64,000 nt of DNA, from the NCBI RefSeq assembly GCF_002201475.1, contig NZ_CP021422.1, positions 2,108,001 through 2,172,000 on the forward strand, read 5' to 3'. The translations under genes and the position numbers were made by a program. The notes beneath the pieces were generated by a model. It did no database searches and was not told the DNA's origin. It saw only the letters and a program-made list of their open reading frames with translations. Shown piece after piece: positions 44,240 through 53,006 of this stretch (position 1 is its first letter; each line of letters begins with the position of its first letter). Source of the stretch: Acutalibacter muris (GTDB taxonomy: Bacteria; Bacillota; Clostridia; Oscillospirales; Acutalibacteraceae).

Positions 44240-44610
44240 ATTTCTAAAGGCCGTATTCTTTGTTATGCGGCGCAAATTTTGAGCGCACTATGATGTCCCT
44301 CTATCTCCCCTTCAGGGGCAGGGGGAGAGCCGGGTTTCCCGGCTCCTGCGTCCGGCGTATAGCCGGATGCTATGCTTGCCCTGCCCTGCTTAAAAGCAGG
44401 CTTTTCTTTGCATATTCTTGCTCAAAGCTGCTTCTCATCCACCGACCCCTGATTTCTGAATGTTCTTATCTCTGATTTTGCCCTAACGGTCGGCTCTGCC
44501 GTCCGATGTCACCCGCGCGGTAGACCCCGCGCTTTAACCTGCTTGAAAATCGACACTCTGGAATCTATGCGAATTGTGCAATACGTCAGTGCCTTTACGG
44601 TGTATAATCC
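44240..44610. other. Conserved hairpin-rich non-coding module, copy B
   Basis: Ordered hairpins: 44327-44345 (GAGCCGGG/CCCGGCTC), 44351-44367 (TCCGGC/GCCGGA, loop GTATA), 44385-44400 (CCTGCT/AGCAGG), 44487-44505 (CGG-CGGC/GCCG-CCG) and 44515-44532 (GCGCGG/CCGCGC), then the CCTGCTTGAAAATCG block. It lies between the integrase and the first cargo promoter. No gene is seen from 44145 to 44943. Confidence 0.65.
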
Positions 44611-44820
44611 CTTAAAGCCAGTCTCAAAATCCAGGTCAGATACGCCGCAACATTCCCCTGAATATTCCCGCCCTTATAAATCGTCACAAATGCCCCACAA
44701 AGGCGTTTATCTCGCTCTGTCCTGGGTGTTCTTTACTCCTGTCACAAAACCGCCAACACCGCCCTCACATAGCTCAATTGCCGTGTATGTGTACTTCCTG
44801 CATTTTCCTTTCTCGTAATC

Positions 44821-44884
44821 TTAAGAATCTTTAAGACAGGTTTAGAATTTTTAAAGCCCACCATTTCAGCTTTTCAGTTATAAT
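44821..44884 (+). promoter_or_regulatory. Promoter with four 10-bp direct repeats
   Basis: TTAAGAATCT, TTAAGACAGG, TTTAGAATTT and TTAAAGCCCA follow one another without gap from 44821 to 44860, each beginning TTnArA. A TATAAT -10 lies at 44879-44884. Probable binding array for the OmpR-type regulator at 46336. Confidence 0.65.
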
Positions 44885-44943
44885 GGTAAAGACATGGCGG
44901 GTGCAAATATCCCGCGATACTATTATTCTAGGAGGTCTTTTGA

Positions 44944-45450
44944 ATGAACACGAAAATCCAGGAACGTATTCAGCAGGAGGGTTTGGCTTCTTCTAAAGAA
45001 GTCCGGCAGGCGAAGGAAGCGAACCAAGTTGGTAACACCGTGAAGGCAGAGGAAAAAAGCCAATCCCATCAGTCCCGTGTCATCCGTATTGACCAGTACA
45101 TTCCCTCTAAAGGGGGACAAACCGAATCCTTTGGACATTATCAGCCGGTAAAGGATGAAAACGGCAATAAAACGATTCAATTCCGCGCCCCCACGGATGC
45201 ATCCGATTCTGTTCCCGCCACCTTTGGCACACCCAAAGGCGCTGAACCTCAAAAAGAGGCAGGGGGAACGCCTAAGAGCCAAACAGATAGTTTCAGCCTT
45301 TCGTCAGGTAAGCTGAAGCTGATGGGGCTGAAAAATAAGCAAAAAAAGTTGGAGCAGCAAATTCGGCAGGCTCCTGACCCGGACAGTAAGCAGGAGCTGA
45401 AGAAAAAGCTGGACCTGGTGAAACGAGACATGAAAGCCGCTAAGCAATGA
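44944..45450 (+). CDS. Hydrophilic coiled-coil hypothetical protein
   Basis: 168 residues, MNTKIQERIQQEGLASSKEV, after AGGAGGTCTTTTG. No Cys, membrane helix or signal. The middle (YIPSKGGQTESFGHYQPVKD) looks disordered, and the end (LGLKNKQKKLEQQIRQAPDP, KQELKKKLDLVKRDMKAAKQ) is a charged coiled coil. No family recognised. It lies behind a promoter with TTAAGA repeats, so it is probably controlled by the island's own two-component system. Confidence 0.6.
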   Translation: MNTKIQERIQQEGLASSKEVRQAKEANQVGNTVKAEEKSQSHQSRVIRIDQYIPSKGGQTESFGHYQPVKDENGNKTIQFRAPTDASDSVPATFGTPKGAEPQKEAGGTPKSQTDSFSLSSGKLKLMGLKNKQKKLEQQIRQAPDPDSKQELKKKLDLVKRDMKAAKQ

Positions 45451-45527
45451 TTTTTCTTGACGCTGCCAATGGGCATATAGTATAATTACATATAACATGG
45501 TGTGGTGCAACCTGGAAATGGACCATC

Positions 45528-45587
45528 TTAAGATTTGTTAAGAAGTGAAGGCATAATCTTTTAAGAACTTCCTGATAGAATCATAAT
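45528..45587 (+). promoter_or_regulatory. Lipoprotein promoter with TTAAGA repeats
   Basis: TTAAGA at 45528 and 45538 (10-bp spacing) and a third at 45561. Candidate -10 elements are TAGAAT (45576-45581) or CATAAT (45552-45557). Same repeat unit and spacing as at 44821. Confidence 0.55.
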
Positions 45588-45636
45588 TGCCGAGGGAGAA
45601 AACCCCAGAGGCTAAAATTGAAAGGAAGTGTTTATT

Positions 45637-46098
45637 ATGACAAACAGTAACAAAAAAGCAAGATGGCAGAAGGTTGGCACTTTGGCCTTGGCAGGACTTA
45701 TGACGATGGCGATGCTTACCGGCTGCGGTGGAAAAAAGAAAGCAAGCGTTCAGAACAGCAAGCCCAAACAGACCCAGAGCCAAATCCAGGGCGGCAAGAA
45801 CAACAAGAAACAGACCGCCACAAAGAAGAAGGACACCAAAAAGGACACCCCAAGCTCCTCACAGGTGTCCAGCGATAGGGGGGACGATAATTCCTCTGTT
45901 TCGTCCGGCTTGAGCGACAAGAAAGGCAAGGATAATTCGTCCGTTTCTTCCAACCTGACCGGTAAGGACAAGAAGGGCAATTCCTCCTCCATCAACAAAG
46001 ACAACGCCTCCACTAGTAAGCAGGACAAAAAGGGCAATTCCAGTACCATCGGCAAGAAAGATACCGGCAATTCCACGGATAGCAAAGCTGACAAGTAG
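45637..46098 (+). CDS. Low-complexity lipoprotein, shortened by a nonsense codon
   Basis: 153 residues after AAAGGAAGTG. Signal peptide with lipobox LTGC (VGTLALAGLMTMAMLTGC), then an extremely Lys/Ser/Asp/Asn-rich tail with irregular repeats of the type DKKGKDNSSVSS and KDKKGNSSSI. TAG at 46096-46098 ends the frame, but the same frame continues with the same composition (GGSKSDKKDTKGSSSSKAG) to a TGA at 46188, so the original protein was about 30 residues longer. It probably sits on the outer face of the membrane as a disordered tether. Its promoter suggests control by the adjacent two-component system. Confidence 0.7.
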   Translation: MTNSNKKARWQKVGTLALAGLMTMAMLTGCGGKKKASVQNSKPKQTQSQIQGGKNNKKQTATKKKDTKKDTPSSSQVSSDRGDDNSSVSSGLSDKKGKDNSSVSSNLTGKDKKGNSSSINKDNASTSKQDKKGNSSTIGKKDTGNSTDSKADK

Positions 46099-46270
46099 GG
46101 CGGCTCTAAATCTGATAAAAAGGATACAAAGGGCAGCTCTTCCAGCAAGGCCGGCGCGGGTAAAAAGGCCGGCGCCGTAAAAGGCTGACATATAATTTGG
46201 CGGTTGTAGGGTTCCGCCTCAGACACAAATTGCGTACAAGGTTTCGTCCTTTTATATAAAACACATGCAG

Positions 46271-46302
46271 AAAGCTCTCCGGAATATACTGAGAGCTTTT
46301 TG
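46271..46302 (+). terminator. Terminator between lipoprotein and regulator genes
   Basis: AAAGCTCTC/GAGAGCTTT stem, 11-nt loop, then TTG. Confidence 0.75.
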
Positions 46303-46335
46303 TATGTGAGCCATGTGGAAAGTGAGGGAAGAGGT

Positions 46336-47067
46336 ATGGAAACACAGTCAATTTTGGTGGTAGAGGACGAAACGGATATCCGGGAAGGCATCCGTATTTT
46401 ATTGGCTGGTGAAAATTATACAATTATTGAGGCTGAAAATGGGGAACAGGCCCTACAGCGCATGAACGATACCATTGACCTGGTCATCCTGGATGTAATG
46501 ATGCCTGGCATGTCCGGGCTGCGGGTATGTGAGGAGCTTCGGAAAAGCTATACTGTCCCTGTGCTGTTTCTTACTGCAAAGGCCCAGGAATCGGACAAGC
46601 TTATTGGCCTTACTGCCGGGGGCGACGATTATCTGACCAAGCCTTTTTCCTACGCCGAGCTCATTGCCCGGGTCAAGGCCCTGCTGCGCCGGTACTGCGT
46701 CTATCAGGGAAAGAACCAGCCTGGGACCACCTATGAGGGCAACACCCTCTCCTGTGGAGGAGTGGAAATCGCTTTAGACCACAACCAAGCCTGGGTAGAC
46801 GAAAAGGAGATAGAACTGACAGAGATAGAATATAACATTCTGCGTATCCTTATGCAGCATCCGCAGCAGATTTTTTCTGCCCAGATGATTTATGAAACCG
46901 TCTGGAATGAGCCGTATTTTCATATTTCTAACGGTACGGTGATGGTGCATATCCGTAAGCTGCGGGTAAAAATAGAGGCCGATCCCCAAAACCCCACGCG
47001 CATTAAAACCGTTTGGGGAAAAGGGTATCGGTTCGGTTGGGAGACTCACAATGAAATGGTTCACTAA
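46336..47067 (+). CDS. OmpR-family response regulator
   Basis: 243 residues from METQSILVVEDE; ATG after GAAGAGGT. Receiver with Asp53 in VILDVMMPGMSG and KPFSYAELI. The winged helix is IELTEIEYNILRILMQHPQQ, IFSAQMIYETVWNEPYF, then TVWGKGYRFGW. It overlaps the kinase by 17 bp. Likely binds the 10-bp TTAAGA repeats before 44944 and 45637. The start 12 codons upstream lacks a ribosome site. Confidence 0.92.
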   Translation: METQSILVVEDETDIREGIRILLAGENYTIIEAENGEQALQRMNDTIDLVILDVMMPGMSGLRVCEELRKSYTVPVLFLTAKAQESDKLIGLTAGGDDYLTKPFSYAELIARVKALLRRYCVYQGKNQPGTTYEGNTLSCGGVEIALDHNQAWVDEKEIELTEIEYNILRILMQHPQQIFSAQMIYETVWNEPYFHISNGTVMVHIRKLRVKIEADPQNPTRIKTVWGKGYRFGWETHNEMVH

Positions 47068-48403
47068 ACGCCGGGGGTTGGCCTGGCAGTTCGGGGGTTT
47101 GCTGGTCATGTCCGGAATACTGTGCGGGATTTTTTTCGCGGTCATGCACCTGAGCATAGAAGAGTTTCTGTTCCAGCAAATCAACAGCCCGGAGTTCCAG
47201 GAGCAAGCGACGGAAAAACGCATTACAGAGTTTCAAACATATGTGACGGTAAACCAGCTTTCCACTTCTGACGGCGCCGAACTTGCTCAATGGGTCAGGA
47301 AAAACCCTCTGCTTTTGATGGAAATATACCGCTCCAATGTATTGATTTTCACCTCCTCCGCGCCGGAAAACCAGGCGGTGCTTGCCAATGATACCGAGGC
47401 CCCTTATTACGAGTGGATGTCCTATTATGTGGTGGAGTTTGCCGACGGGAATGCCGATGTCCTGCTGTACAGCGATGATGGCTATCGCTATTCTACCATT
47501 GCCACTATTTTTGAGCTGATGCTATGCACTTTACTGTTTTTGGGGATTTTTCTGCACGGCTGTCAAAAAATCGTGCGCTATATTCAGCTTATCAGCAAGG
47601 AGATTCTGGCCATGGAGAGCGGCGACCTGGACAATGCCATTACTGTCAAAGGCAGCAATGAACTGAGTACCTTAGCCCAAGGGCTGGATTCCATGCGGCA
47701 GGCTTTTCGTGCCCAGCAGGAGCGGGAGGCCCAATTCTTCGCGGCGAACCAGGCTTTGATTTCAGAGATGTCTCATGACCTGCGCACGCCGCTGACCTCG
47801 CTGCTAATCTATACCGAAGTGTTGCGATATGGAAAATATGAGAATCAGGAACAGCTTTTGGAATACCTTGACAAAATAGACAGCAAGGCGCAGCAAATCA
47901 AGCAGCTTTCGGAAAACATTTTAGAGTATTCGCTGCAATCAAAGGAAACCGTACCGGAGCTGGAAACTCCCGCGCCGATAGAAATGGTATTTGAAGAACC
48001 CTTATCAGAGATGATAACGGAGCTTTCGCGGCACGGATTCATGTGCGATGTGGAGCCCTTCGGGGAGCCGATGCTTATCGCTGTCCGGGGCCAGTATATC
48101 CGCAGAATTATGGACAATATCCTTTCCAATATACAGAAATACGCCGATAAAAAACAGCCGGTACGAATTTGGCCGCTGGAAAGCGAGCTTACAGCAAGAC
48201 TTATTTTTGAAAACACCGTTGCAGACGTTAGCTCTGGAAGCAGCGGCACGCAGATAGGCGTAAAAAGCATTGGCAGCCTTATGGAGAAAATGGGCGGCTC
48301 CTGTCAGATAGAGAATACAGATGGTAAGTACAGAATCGCGCTGGATTTTCCAAAAGTAGAGGTTGAAAAACTTAAAGAAGAAAGTACAGAACCGGGAGGA
48401 TGA
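47051..48403 (+). CDS. Sensor histidine kinase
   Basis: 450 residues. Helix 1 (FGGLLVMSGILCGIFFAVMH), an extracytoplasmic sensor of about 110 residues, helix 2 (IFELMLCTLLFLGIFLHGC), HAMP, then H-box ALISEMSHDLRTPLTSLL and N-box RIMDNILSNIQKYAD. The G-boxes are reduced: instead of DxGxG there is SSGSSGTQIGVKSIGSLM. This is a feature of the short-ATPase kinases of some Firmicute VanS-like groups, or a sign of weak activity. Its stop overlaps the acetyltransferase start (ATGA). Confidence 0.88.
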   Translation: MKWFTKRRGLAWQFGGLLVMSGILCGIFFAVMHLSIEEFLFQQINSPEFQEQATEKRITEFQTYVTVNQLSTSDGAELAQWVRKNPLLLMEIYRSNVLIFTSSAPENQAVLANDTEAPYYEWMSYYVVEFADGNADVLLYSDDGYRYSTIATIFELMLCTLLFLGIFLHGCQKIVRYIQLISKEILAMESGDLDNAITVKGSNELSTLAQGLDSMRQAFRAQQEREAQFFAANQALISEMSHDLRTPLTSLLIYTEVLRYGKYENQEQLLEYLDKIDSKAQQIKQLSENILEYSLQSKETVPELETPAPIEMVFEEPLSEMITELSRHGFMCDVEPFGEPMLIAVRGQYIRRIMDNILSNIQKYADKKQPVRIWPLESELTARLIFENTVADVSSGSSGTQIGVKSIGSLMEKMGGSCQIENTDGKYRIALDFPKVEVEKLKEESTEPGG

Positions 48404-49002
48404 ATGCGATGACTATTGAAACAGAAAGGCTGATTCTGCGCCCTTTTTCTATAGATGATGCGGAAGATGTATATGAATATCTGAAAGAACCGATGGTAAA
48501 TTGTTTTGCGGATATGAAACTAAACTCTCTGGAAGAAGCGAGGGTTGGGGTTCAGAAAAGGTCAGGCGAAACCGAATACTACTTTGCCATAGTTCTGAGG
48601 GAAGTCAATAAAGTCATTGGGGAAATTAACGCTTGTCCGGAACCGACAGACTCCCATAGCCCGGGGGCGGTGCTGGATACATTCAGCCCATGCTGGATGC
48701 TGAACAAAGACTACCACGGAAAAGGGTATGCCTATGAAGCGGCTTATGCCTTCTTCGATTATTTGTTCAAAGAGAAAGGCGCGCGGCGTATTTATGCTTA
48801 TACAGAGGATTACAATATTTCCAGCCAGCGGTTATGCGAAAAGCTCTGTATGCGCCGGGAGGGCGTTTTTAAGGAATTCATATCTTTTGTCAACAATCCT
48901 GACGGGACACCGCATTATGAGAATACGGTTCAGTATGCCATTTTGAGAAAGGAGTGGTTTGAACGGGCTTTTGACTGCGAGGATATCGATGCTGATTGGT
49001 AG
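48400..49002 (+). CDS. GNAT-family acetyltransferase (RimJ/RimL type)
   Basis: 200 residues: IETERLILRPFSIDDAEDVY, the typical RimJ/L start; KDYHGKGYAYEAAYAFFDYL, the acetyl-CoA-binding Q/RxxGxG/A-type loop (HGKGYA); and NISSQRLCEKLCMRREGVFK, the N-x-x-S motif. It moves acetyl groups to amines of proteins or small molecules; substrate unknown. Coupled to the kinase gene. Last cargo gene of island B. A nearby 190 bp up to the att site hold no gene. Confidence 0.85.
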   Translation: MNAMTIETERLILRPFSIDDAEDVYEYLKEPMVNCFADMKLNSLEEARVGVQKRSGETEYYFAIVLREVNKVIGEINACPEPTDSHSPGAVLDTFSPCWMLNKDYHGKGYAYEAAYAFFDYLFKEKGARRIYAYTEDYNISSQRLCEKLCMRREGVFKEFISFVNNPDGTPHYENTVQYAILRKEWFERAFDCEDIDADW

Positions 49003-49304
49003 GAGTATTGGAAGAGACAGGATGCAAATGTTTTGCAGAGTGCTTTTCTTTAGTTCAGCGGCGAAAAATTTGAGGAGAATTCTGACCTGACAAAGTTTTA
49101 TTTCTATGTTACTATTGCAACGTTGGAGGCCTTTTTTATAATCTCTTTCCCTGATGGTGTGAAAATTCTCTAATTTCTGGGCTTAAAATTTCGAATAGCA
49201 TCAATAAATCATCAAAACTTTTTGGAGTGTGCGGCTTAGAAACACAAACGGCTCAACCGTGCGGAAAACTGGCTGCTATATGCCCGCCCATGCTTTTTCC
49301 ACAT

Positions 49305-49352
49305 CCACTCCAAAACCGCGTGTCGGTGGGGCGAATCCTTCTGCCCCTGCCA
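49305..49352 (+). repeat. att core 2: tRNA-Trp 3' half (boundary of islands B and C)
   Basis: CTCCAAAACCGCGTG then a drifted T-arm (GTGGGGCGAATCC) and CTTCTGCCCCTGCCA. Left arm-type site CATCAATAAATCATCAAAA at 49199-49217, right site at 49524-49542. Followed by two hairpins, AGACTTG/CAAGTCT and the conserved CCCGGAAT/AATTCCGGG (49383-49407) with T-run. The T-arm is altered from the functional tRNA form, so it could not itself rebuild a normal tRNA. Confidence 0.8.
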
Positions 49353-50045
49353 AAGACTTGTCTGGCGGCAAGTCTCACTTGGCCCGGAATCCCTTGGAAT
49401 TCCGGGCTTTTCTCGTGTTTTGGGGTGGTGGGGTGCGGTCTGGCGTGCTGCTCTCTTTTGCGTATATCTTGTTGCTTTTTCGCATCTGGTCGTATCCGTT
49501 TCTAACCCTTCCGTCTGGCACAGCATCAATAAATCATCAAAAATCCGGGGCGCTCTCCCTTGTGCCGCCTTGCTCTCGCTAAAAATTGAACCCGTCTGTG
49601 ATTCCTTGCAGGCGGGTCGTGTCTTTTTTGACGTAGTACATCTCGGTTATCTGCGAGGTGCTGTGGCCCAACAAGTCGGCTACCTGGCGAGGTGATAAGG
49701 CGAGAATCGTGCCATCTGGCTGTTTCACGCCATTTATAAGCTGTGTGGCAAAATGGTGTCTGAGGCTGTGGAGGCCCTTCTGCTCTATCCTTGCGGCTTT
49801 CAAAATTCTGTAGTACCTCTCGCGGAAATTGACCGGCCTGGTGTAGTCGCCATTCTCGTTGCTCACAAGGGGCGCTGTGGGGCCGAAATCGCATTCCTGG
49901 CGTAACTCCTCTATCGTGGCTATAGCTGCCCCATTCAGGGGCACACGGTGCTTACTGGTGGCTGTTTTGGCCTTGCCTACTTTCACTTCCCGCCCCGGAA
50001 CGTATCCCGTCCCCTCACGCCTACACACCTCTTTCACGTTCTGGC
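49305..50045. repeat. Near-identical direct repeat with 63260-64000
   Basis: The att core, terminator hairpins, arm site and first 460 bp of the integrase (3' part) reappear at 63260-64000 with only a handful of base differences, including one base deletion. The repeat continues beyond the right window edge. It implies recent duplication or exchange between islands C and E. Confidence 0.85.
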
Positions 50046-50490
50046 GTACCTCCAGGTATTTGCCTTCCAGGTTGATATCGCTGTTGAGAAGGCACAGCAG
50101 TTCACCTGTCCTAAGCCCTGTGTTCAGCATGAGAATGTAGGCTGCTGGCTGTTGGTACTTAGGCTTTCCATTGCTGAATCGGCTGAATGCCTCAGTTTTG
50201 AATTTTTCTATTTCCTCCGGCGTGAATATTGTTACGGTTTCCTGGGTAGGTAAATCCTCTTTGTTCTGCGCTGCCATGTAATTGGACTTCTTTATCATGG
50301 GTACACTATTCATAGGGTTCTTGGAGAGAATTTCTTGCTGGGTCAGGTAGCGGAAATATTCTTTGAGGACGATGTAAACTTTCTTCACCGTGGTGTAGGC
50401 GTAGTCCTCATTCATCCAGTGGTTCAGCACTTCTTTGAGGTCAGCTGCGGTGATGTCACCTACCACCTTATCTCCCAGCAGAGGAAAACC
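49579..50490 (-). pseudogene. Tyrosine integrase of island C, N-terminus deleted
   Basis: Frame begins within FPLLGDKVVGDITAADLKEV, so about 125 N-terminal residues (arm-binding and part of the core-binding domain) are lost. The catalytic residues remain: LNTGLRTGELLCL, KTATSKHRVPL, HSLRHHF and LGHSTSQITEMYY. The 5' end is joined directly to module C at about 50490; start codon and ribosome site are missing. Unlikely to recombine alone; the intact integrases of B or D could act in trans because the att sites are shared. Confidence 0.88.
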
Positions 50491-50900
50491 CGTATTCTTT
50501 GTTTAGCGGTGCAAATTTTGAGCCGCGCGCTCGCCTGTAAAAGTGGGTCCGGGCTACTGCCCGGTTCATGTGCCGTCCGACAACGTAGGACGAGTGCTCT
50601 GCTTGCCCTGCCCCATGGATAGGGTTTCTCGCGCATATACTTGCACTTCCTCTCGCATAATTGTGTCTTCTTGACCGACCCTGATTTTCAGAAAGTAAAA
50701 TACCTTATTTTGCCCCCACGGTCGGCTCTGCCGTCCGATGTTACCCGCGCGGTAGGTCTCACCTGTCGGTTCGGTCGGCGCTTGACGGTCCCCACTGGGG
50801 ACCAGCGCCCCGCGCTTTAACCTGCTTGTCTTTCTGACTGTTTTCTGCACCCTTTGAGGCTGGATAATCTTTCATAGACCTGCATACCTGCTCTTTATCT
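50490..50900. other. Conserved hairpin-rich non-coding module, copy C
   Basis: Starts GTATTCTTTGTTT, then hairpins 50549-50564 (CCGGGC/GCCCGG), 50574-50592 (CGTCC/GGACG), 50719-50737 (CGG-CGGC/GCCG-CCG) and 50747-50815 (GCGCGG/CCGCGC). In the last, the loop holds an extra hairpin GGTCCCC/GGGGACC (50787-50803) absent from B and D. The third hairpin is weakened (CCTGCC..GGATAGG). From 50900 to 51118 nothing is recognised. Confidence 0.65.
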
Positions 50901-51118
50901 GGCCTGGTAGCTGTCCCCTCACAAACCGCCACAAATGTCCCAACACGGTGCTTTTGTTCGTTGTCGGTCAACTCCCTACCACTGCCTCAAATCGCCTAAC
51001 AGCGCCTTCACACGGCTCAACAGCCCACTGTTCACTTTTCCTCTGCGCCAAAAATTCAAATTCAGTAAAAGTTCGATAGTCACAGCTTTTGGCGCGGTCC
51101 TGGATATCTCCTCCCCCG

Positions 51119-51148
51119 TTGACTTTCCCCCGCCCCATATGCTAAACT
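51119..51148 (+). promoter_or_regulatory. Promoter of the LytTR/GHKL operon
   Basis: TTGACT (51119-51124), 18-bp spacer, TAAACT (51143-51148). Confidence 0.5.
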
Positions 51149-51191
51149 ATGTAATGCACTCACACCACCAAAGGGGGCGGTCAAAACGCGC

Positions 51192-51917
51192 GTGCTTATA
51201 TGTGACGACGACAGCGGGCTCTTACAAGGGCTTTCCTCCCTGCTGCTGGACTTTTTCAGCGAAGCCAGGCTTTCCCCGCCGGAGCTTGCGCTGTATAATG
51301 AAGGCGAAACGCTCCTTCAGTCCGAGCTCTTACCGGGGGACCCCCGGGCGGACATCGCCTTTCTGGACGTGGAGATGCCAGGTCTCAGCGGCATTGATGT
51401 GGGCCAGCGGCTCATGGAGCGGAACCCCTACCTCAAGATTTTTATAGTCACCTCCTATGCCGACTATCTGGATGATGCCATGCGCTTTCACGTGTTCCGC
51501 TATCTCTCAAAGCCCATAGACAGAGAGCGGCTCTTTCGGAATATGCGCGACGCCCTGACTCAGCTGAGCATGGACACCCGGCCCATCGTCATCGAAACCG
51601 GCGATGGCGCCGTCACCCGTTTTGCCGACGAGATAATGATGGTGGAAGCCGATGGCCGTCTGACCCTTGTGCACACGGTGGACAATACCTATCCCTCCCC
51701 GCGGAAGATTTCCCACTGGGAGCGGGCGCTGGCTCTGCCCAGCTTTTATATGACCCACAGGAGCTTTCTTGTGAATATGAAGTACGTCAGCCGGTTCGAC
51801 CAGTCCACAATAGACCTTGGCTCCCCGTCCGGGCGGGTGTGCAGGGCATATATGGCCCGGCGGCGCTATAAGGACTTCAAAAACGCCTATTTAACGTATG
51901 TGGAGGTGGTACACTGA
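51192..51917 (+). CDS. LytTR-family response regulator
   Basis: 241 residues from a GTG start (MLICDDDSG), after GGGGGCGG. Receiver with DDD at 5-7 and Asp59 in IAFLDVEMPGLSG, IVTSYADYLDDA and the YLSKPID Lys. C-terminal LytTR domain: FADEIMMVEADGRLTLVHT, FYMTHRSFLVNMKYVSRF. Overlaps the kinase by one base. It likely controls the glycosyltransferase/ABC operon downstream; no binding site was identified by eye. Confidence 0.88.
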   Translation: MLICDDDSGLLQGLSSLLLDFFSEARLSPPELALYNEGETLLQSELLPGDPRADIAFLDVEMPGLSGIDVGQRLMERNPYLKIFIVTSYADYLDDAMRFHVFRYLSKPIDRERLFRNMRDALTQLSMDTRPIVIETGDGAVTRFADEIMMVEADGRLTLVHTVDNTYPSPRKISHWERALALPSFYMTHRSFLVNMKYVSRFDQSTIDLGSPSGRVCRAYMARRRYKDFKNAYLTYVEVVH

Positions 51918-52870
51918 TGATGGAGACCGCCGCGCTTTTGGGAGGGTTTCTGCTTTTGGCCCTCTCGGCCCGCCTGATGTATCGGGGCTATGCCGCGCTG
52001 CTTCGGCGGGTGTCCCGGTGGGACCCGAAGCCCGCCGCTTTAATGCTCACCGGCTTCTCCCTTGCCACTTTATTCCTGCTGTTCATCATGGCCTATGCCG
52101 CTGTCATAATCGATATGCGCCTGACAGTGGGGTCAATGCTCCTGGGCGGGCTTATGATACTTCTGTTTGACAATGTGCTCATATATCTTGGCTATCGCTT
52201 CAGCCGCCAGCTCGACCAGCGGGAGCTGACCCGGCAGCTCGCCCTTCAAAGGCGGGAGTCGGAGCTCAGCTACTATAAGGCCCTGGAGGAGCAATACGAC
52301 CGGCAGAGGGTGCTGATACACGACATCAGGAAGCACCTTGCCGCCGTGCGCGACCTGGCCGACGAGGGCGACCATGGGGCCGTGGCCGAGTATATCCGGC
52401 AGCTGGAGGCCTCCCCGGCCCTGCAGAACCGGGTGCGCCTGTGCGGCAACCACACCCTGGACGTGGTGCTGGCCCGATATGCGGAGATATGCCGCAGGAA
52501 GGACATCCGCTTCACCGTAGACGTGCGGAGCAAGTCCGTGGACGCCCTTGCCCCCGCCGACCTGACAGCCATCTTCGGCAACCTCTTAGAGAACGCCGTG
52601 GCTGCGGCCACGGGCTCCAATGACCCCCGGATTGACCTTACGGTGGACCTTCGCCCGGGAGGCGCGGTGTCGGTGAGCCTTGTGAACACCTGCATAAGTC
52701 CACCCGCTCCCGATGGTAAGGGCGGTTTCCTCTCGGGGAAGCCCGGGCCTGAGCACGGGGCTGGGCTTCGGAGCGTGCGCATGGCCGTGGACCAGTACGG
52801 CGGGGCCATGCGGCAGTATTACCGGGAGGATACCGGGCGGTTCCATACGGTGATAGTGCTGGAAACATAG
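51917..52870 (+). CDS. GHKL-type sensor kinase with few membrane helices
   Basis: 317 residues. Only three N-terminal helices (ALLGGFLLLALSARLMY, MLTGFSLATLFLLFIMAYAA, LLGGLMILLFDNVLIYLGY), fewer than the usual six of AgrC. Then dimerisation helix VLIHDIRKHLAAVRDLADEG with the phosphorylated His, N-box GNLLENAVAAA and G-box EHGAGLRSVRMAVDQYGG. It forms a pair with the LytTR regulator. Such pairs usually sense peptides; here no AgrB/AgrD is nearby, so the signal may be a membrane or envelope cue. Confidence 0.85.
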   Translation: MMETAALLGGFLLLALSARLMYRGYAALLRRVSRWDPKPAALMLTGFSLATLFLLFIMAYAAVIIDMRLTVGSMLLGGLMILLFDNVLIYLGYRFSRQLDQRELTRQLALQRRESELSYYKALEEQYDRQRVLIHDIRKHLAAVRDLADEGDHGAVAEYIRQLEASPALQNRVRLCGNHTLDVVLARYAEICRRKDIRFTVDVRSKSVDALAPADLTAIFGNLLENAVAAATGSNDPRIDLTVDLRPGGAVSVSLVNTCISPPAPDGKGGFLSGKPGPEHGAGLRSVRMAVDQYGGAMRQYYREDTGRFHTVIVLET

Positions 52871-52875
52871 GTTAT

Positions 52876-52899
52876 GCGGCGGGAATCCCGCCGCTTTTT
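52876..52899 (+). terminator. Terminator after sensor kinase
   Basis: GCGGCGGG/CCCGCCGC stem, AAT loop, TTTTT. Confidence 0.9.
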
Positions 52900-52951
52900 C
52901 GCGCTCCGCATACCAAAAATGCCCCTTTTTTGACCGTTCATGTAAAACCCA

Positions 52952-52980
52952 TTGCATTTGTCCCAGGATTTTGCTATCAT
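52952..52980 (+). promoter_or_regulatory. Promoter of glycosyltransferase/ABC operon
   Basis: TTGCAT (52952-52957), 17-bp spacer, TATCAT (52975-52980), 26 bp before the start codon. No small peptide gene was found between 52900 and 53006. Confidence 0.5.
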
Positions 52981-53006
52981 CGTGGTAAAGAAAGGAGCGG
53001 ATATCC

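Noticed and set aside
50935..51447. Plus-strand 170-codon frame overlapping the LytTR gene
   Set aside because: Out of frame with the well-supported regulator; its first part is non-coding module and promoter DNA.
52900..53006. Glycocin-type precursor peptide gene before the glycosyltransferase
   Set aside because: No start codon with ribosome site gives a Cys-rich or leader-containing peptide here, nor in 57373-57431.
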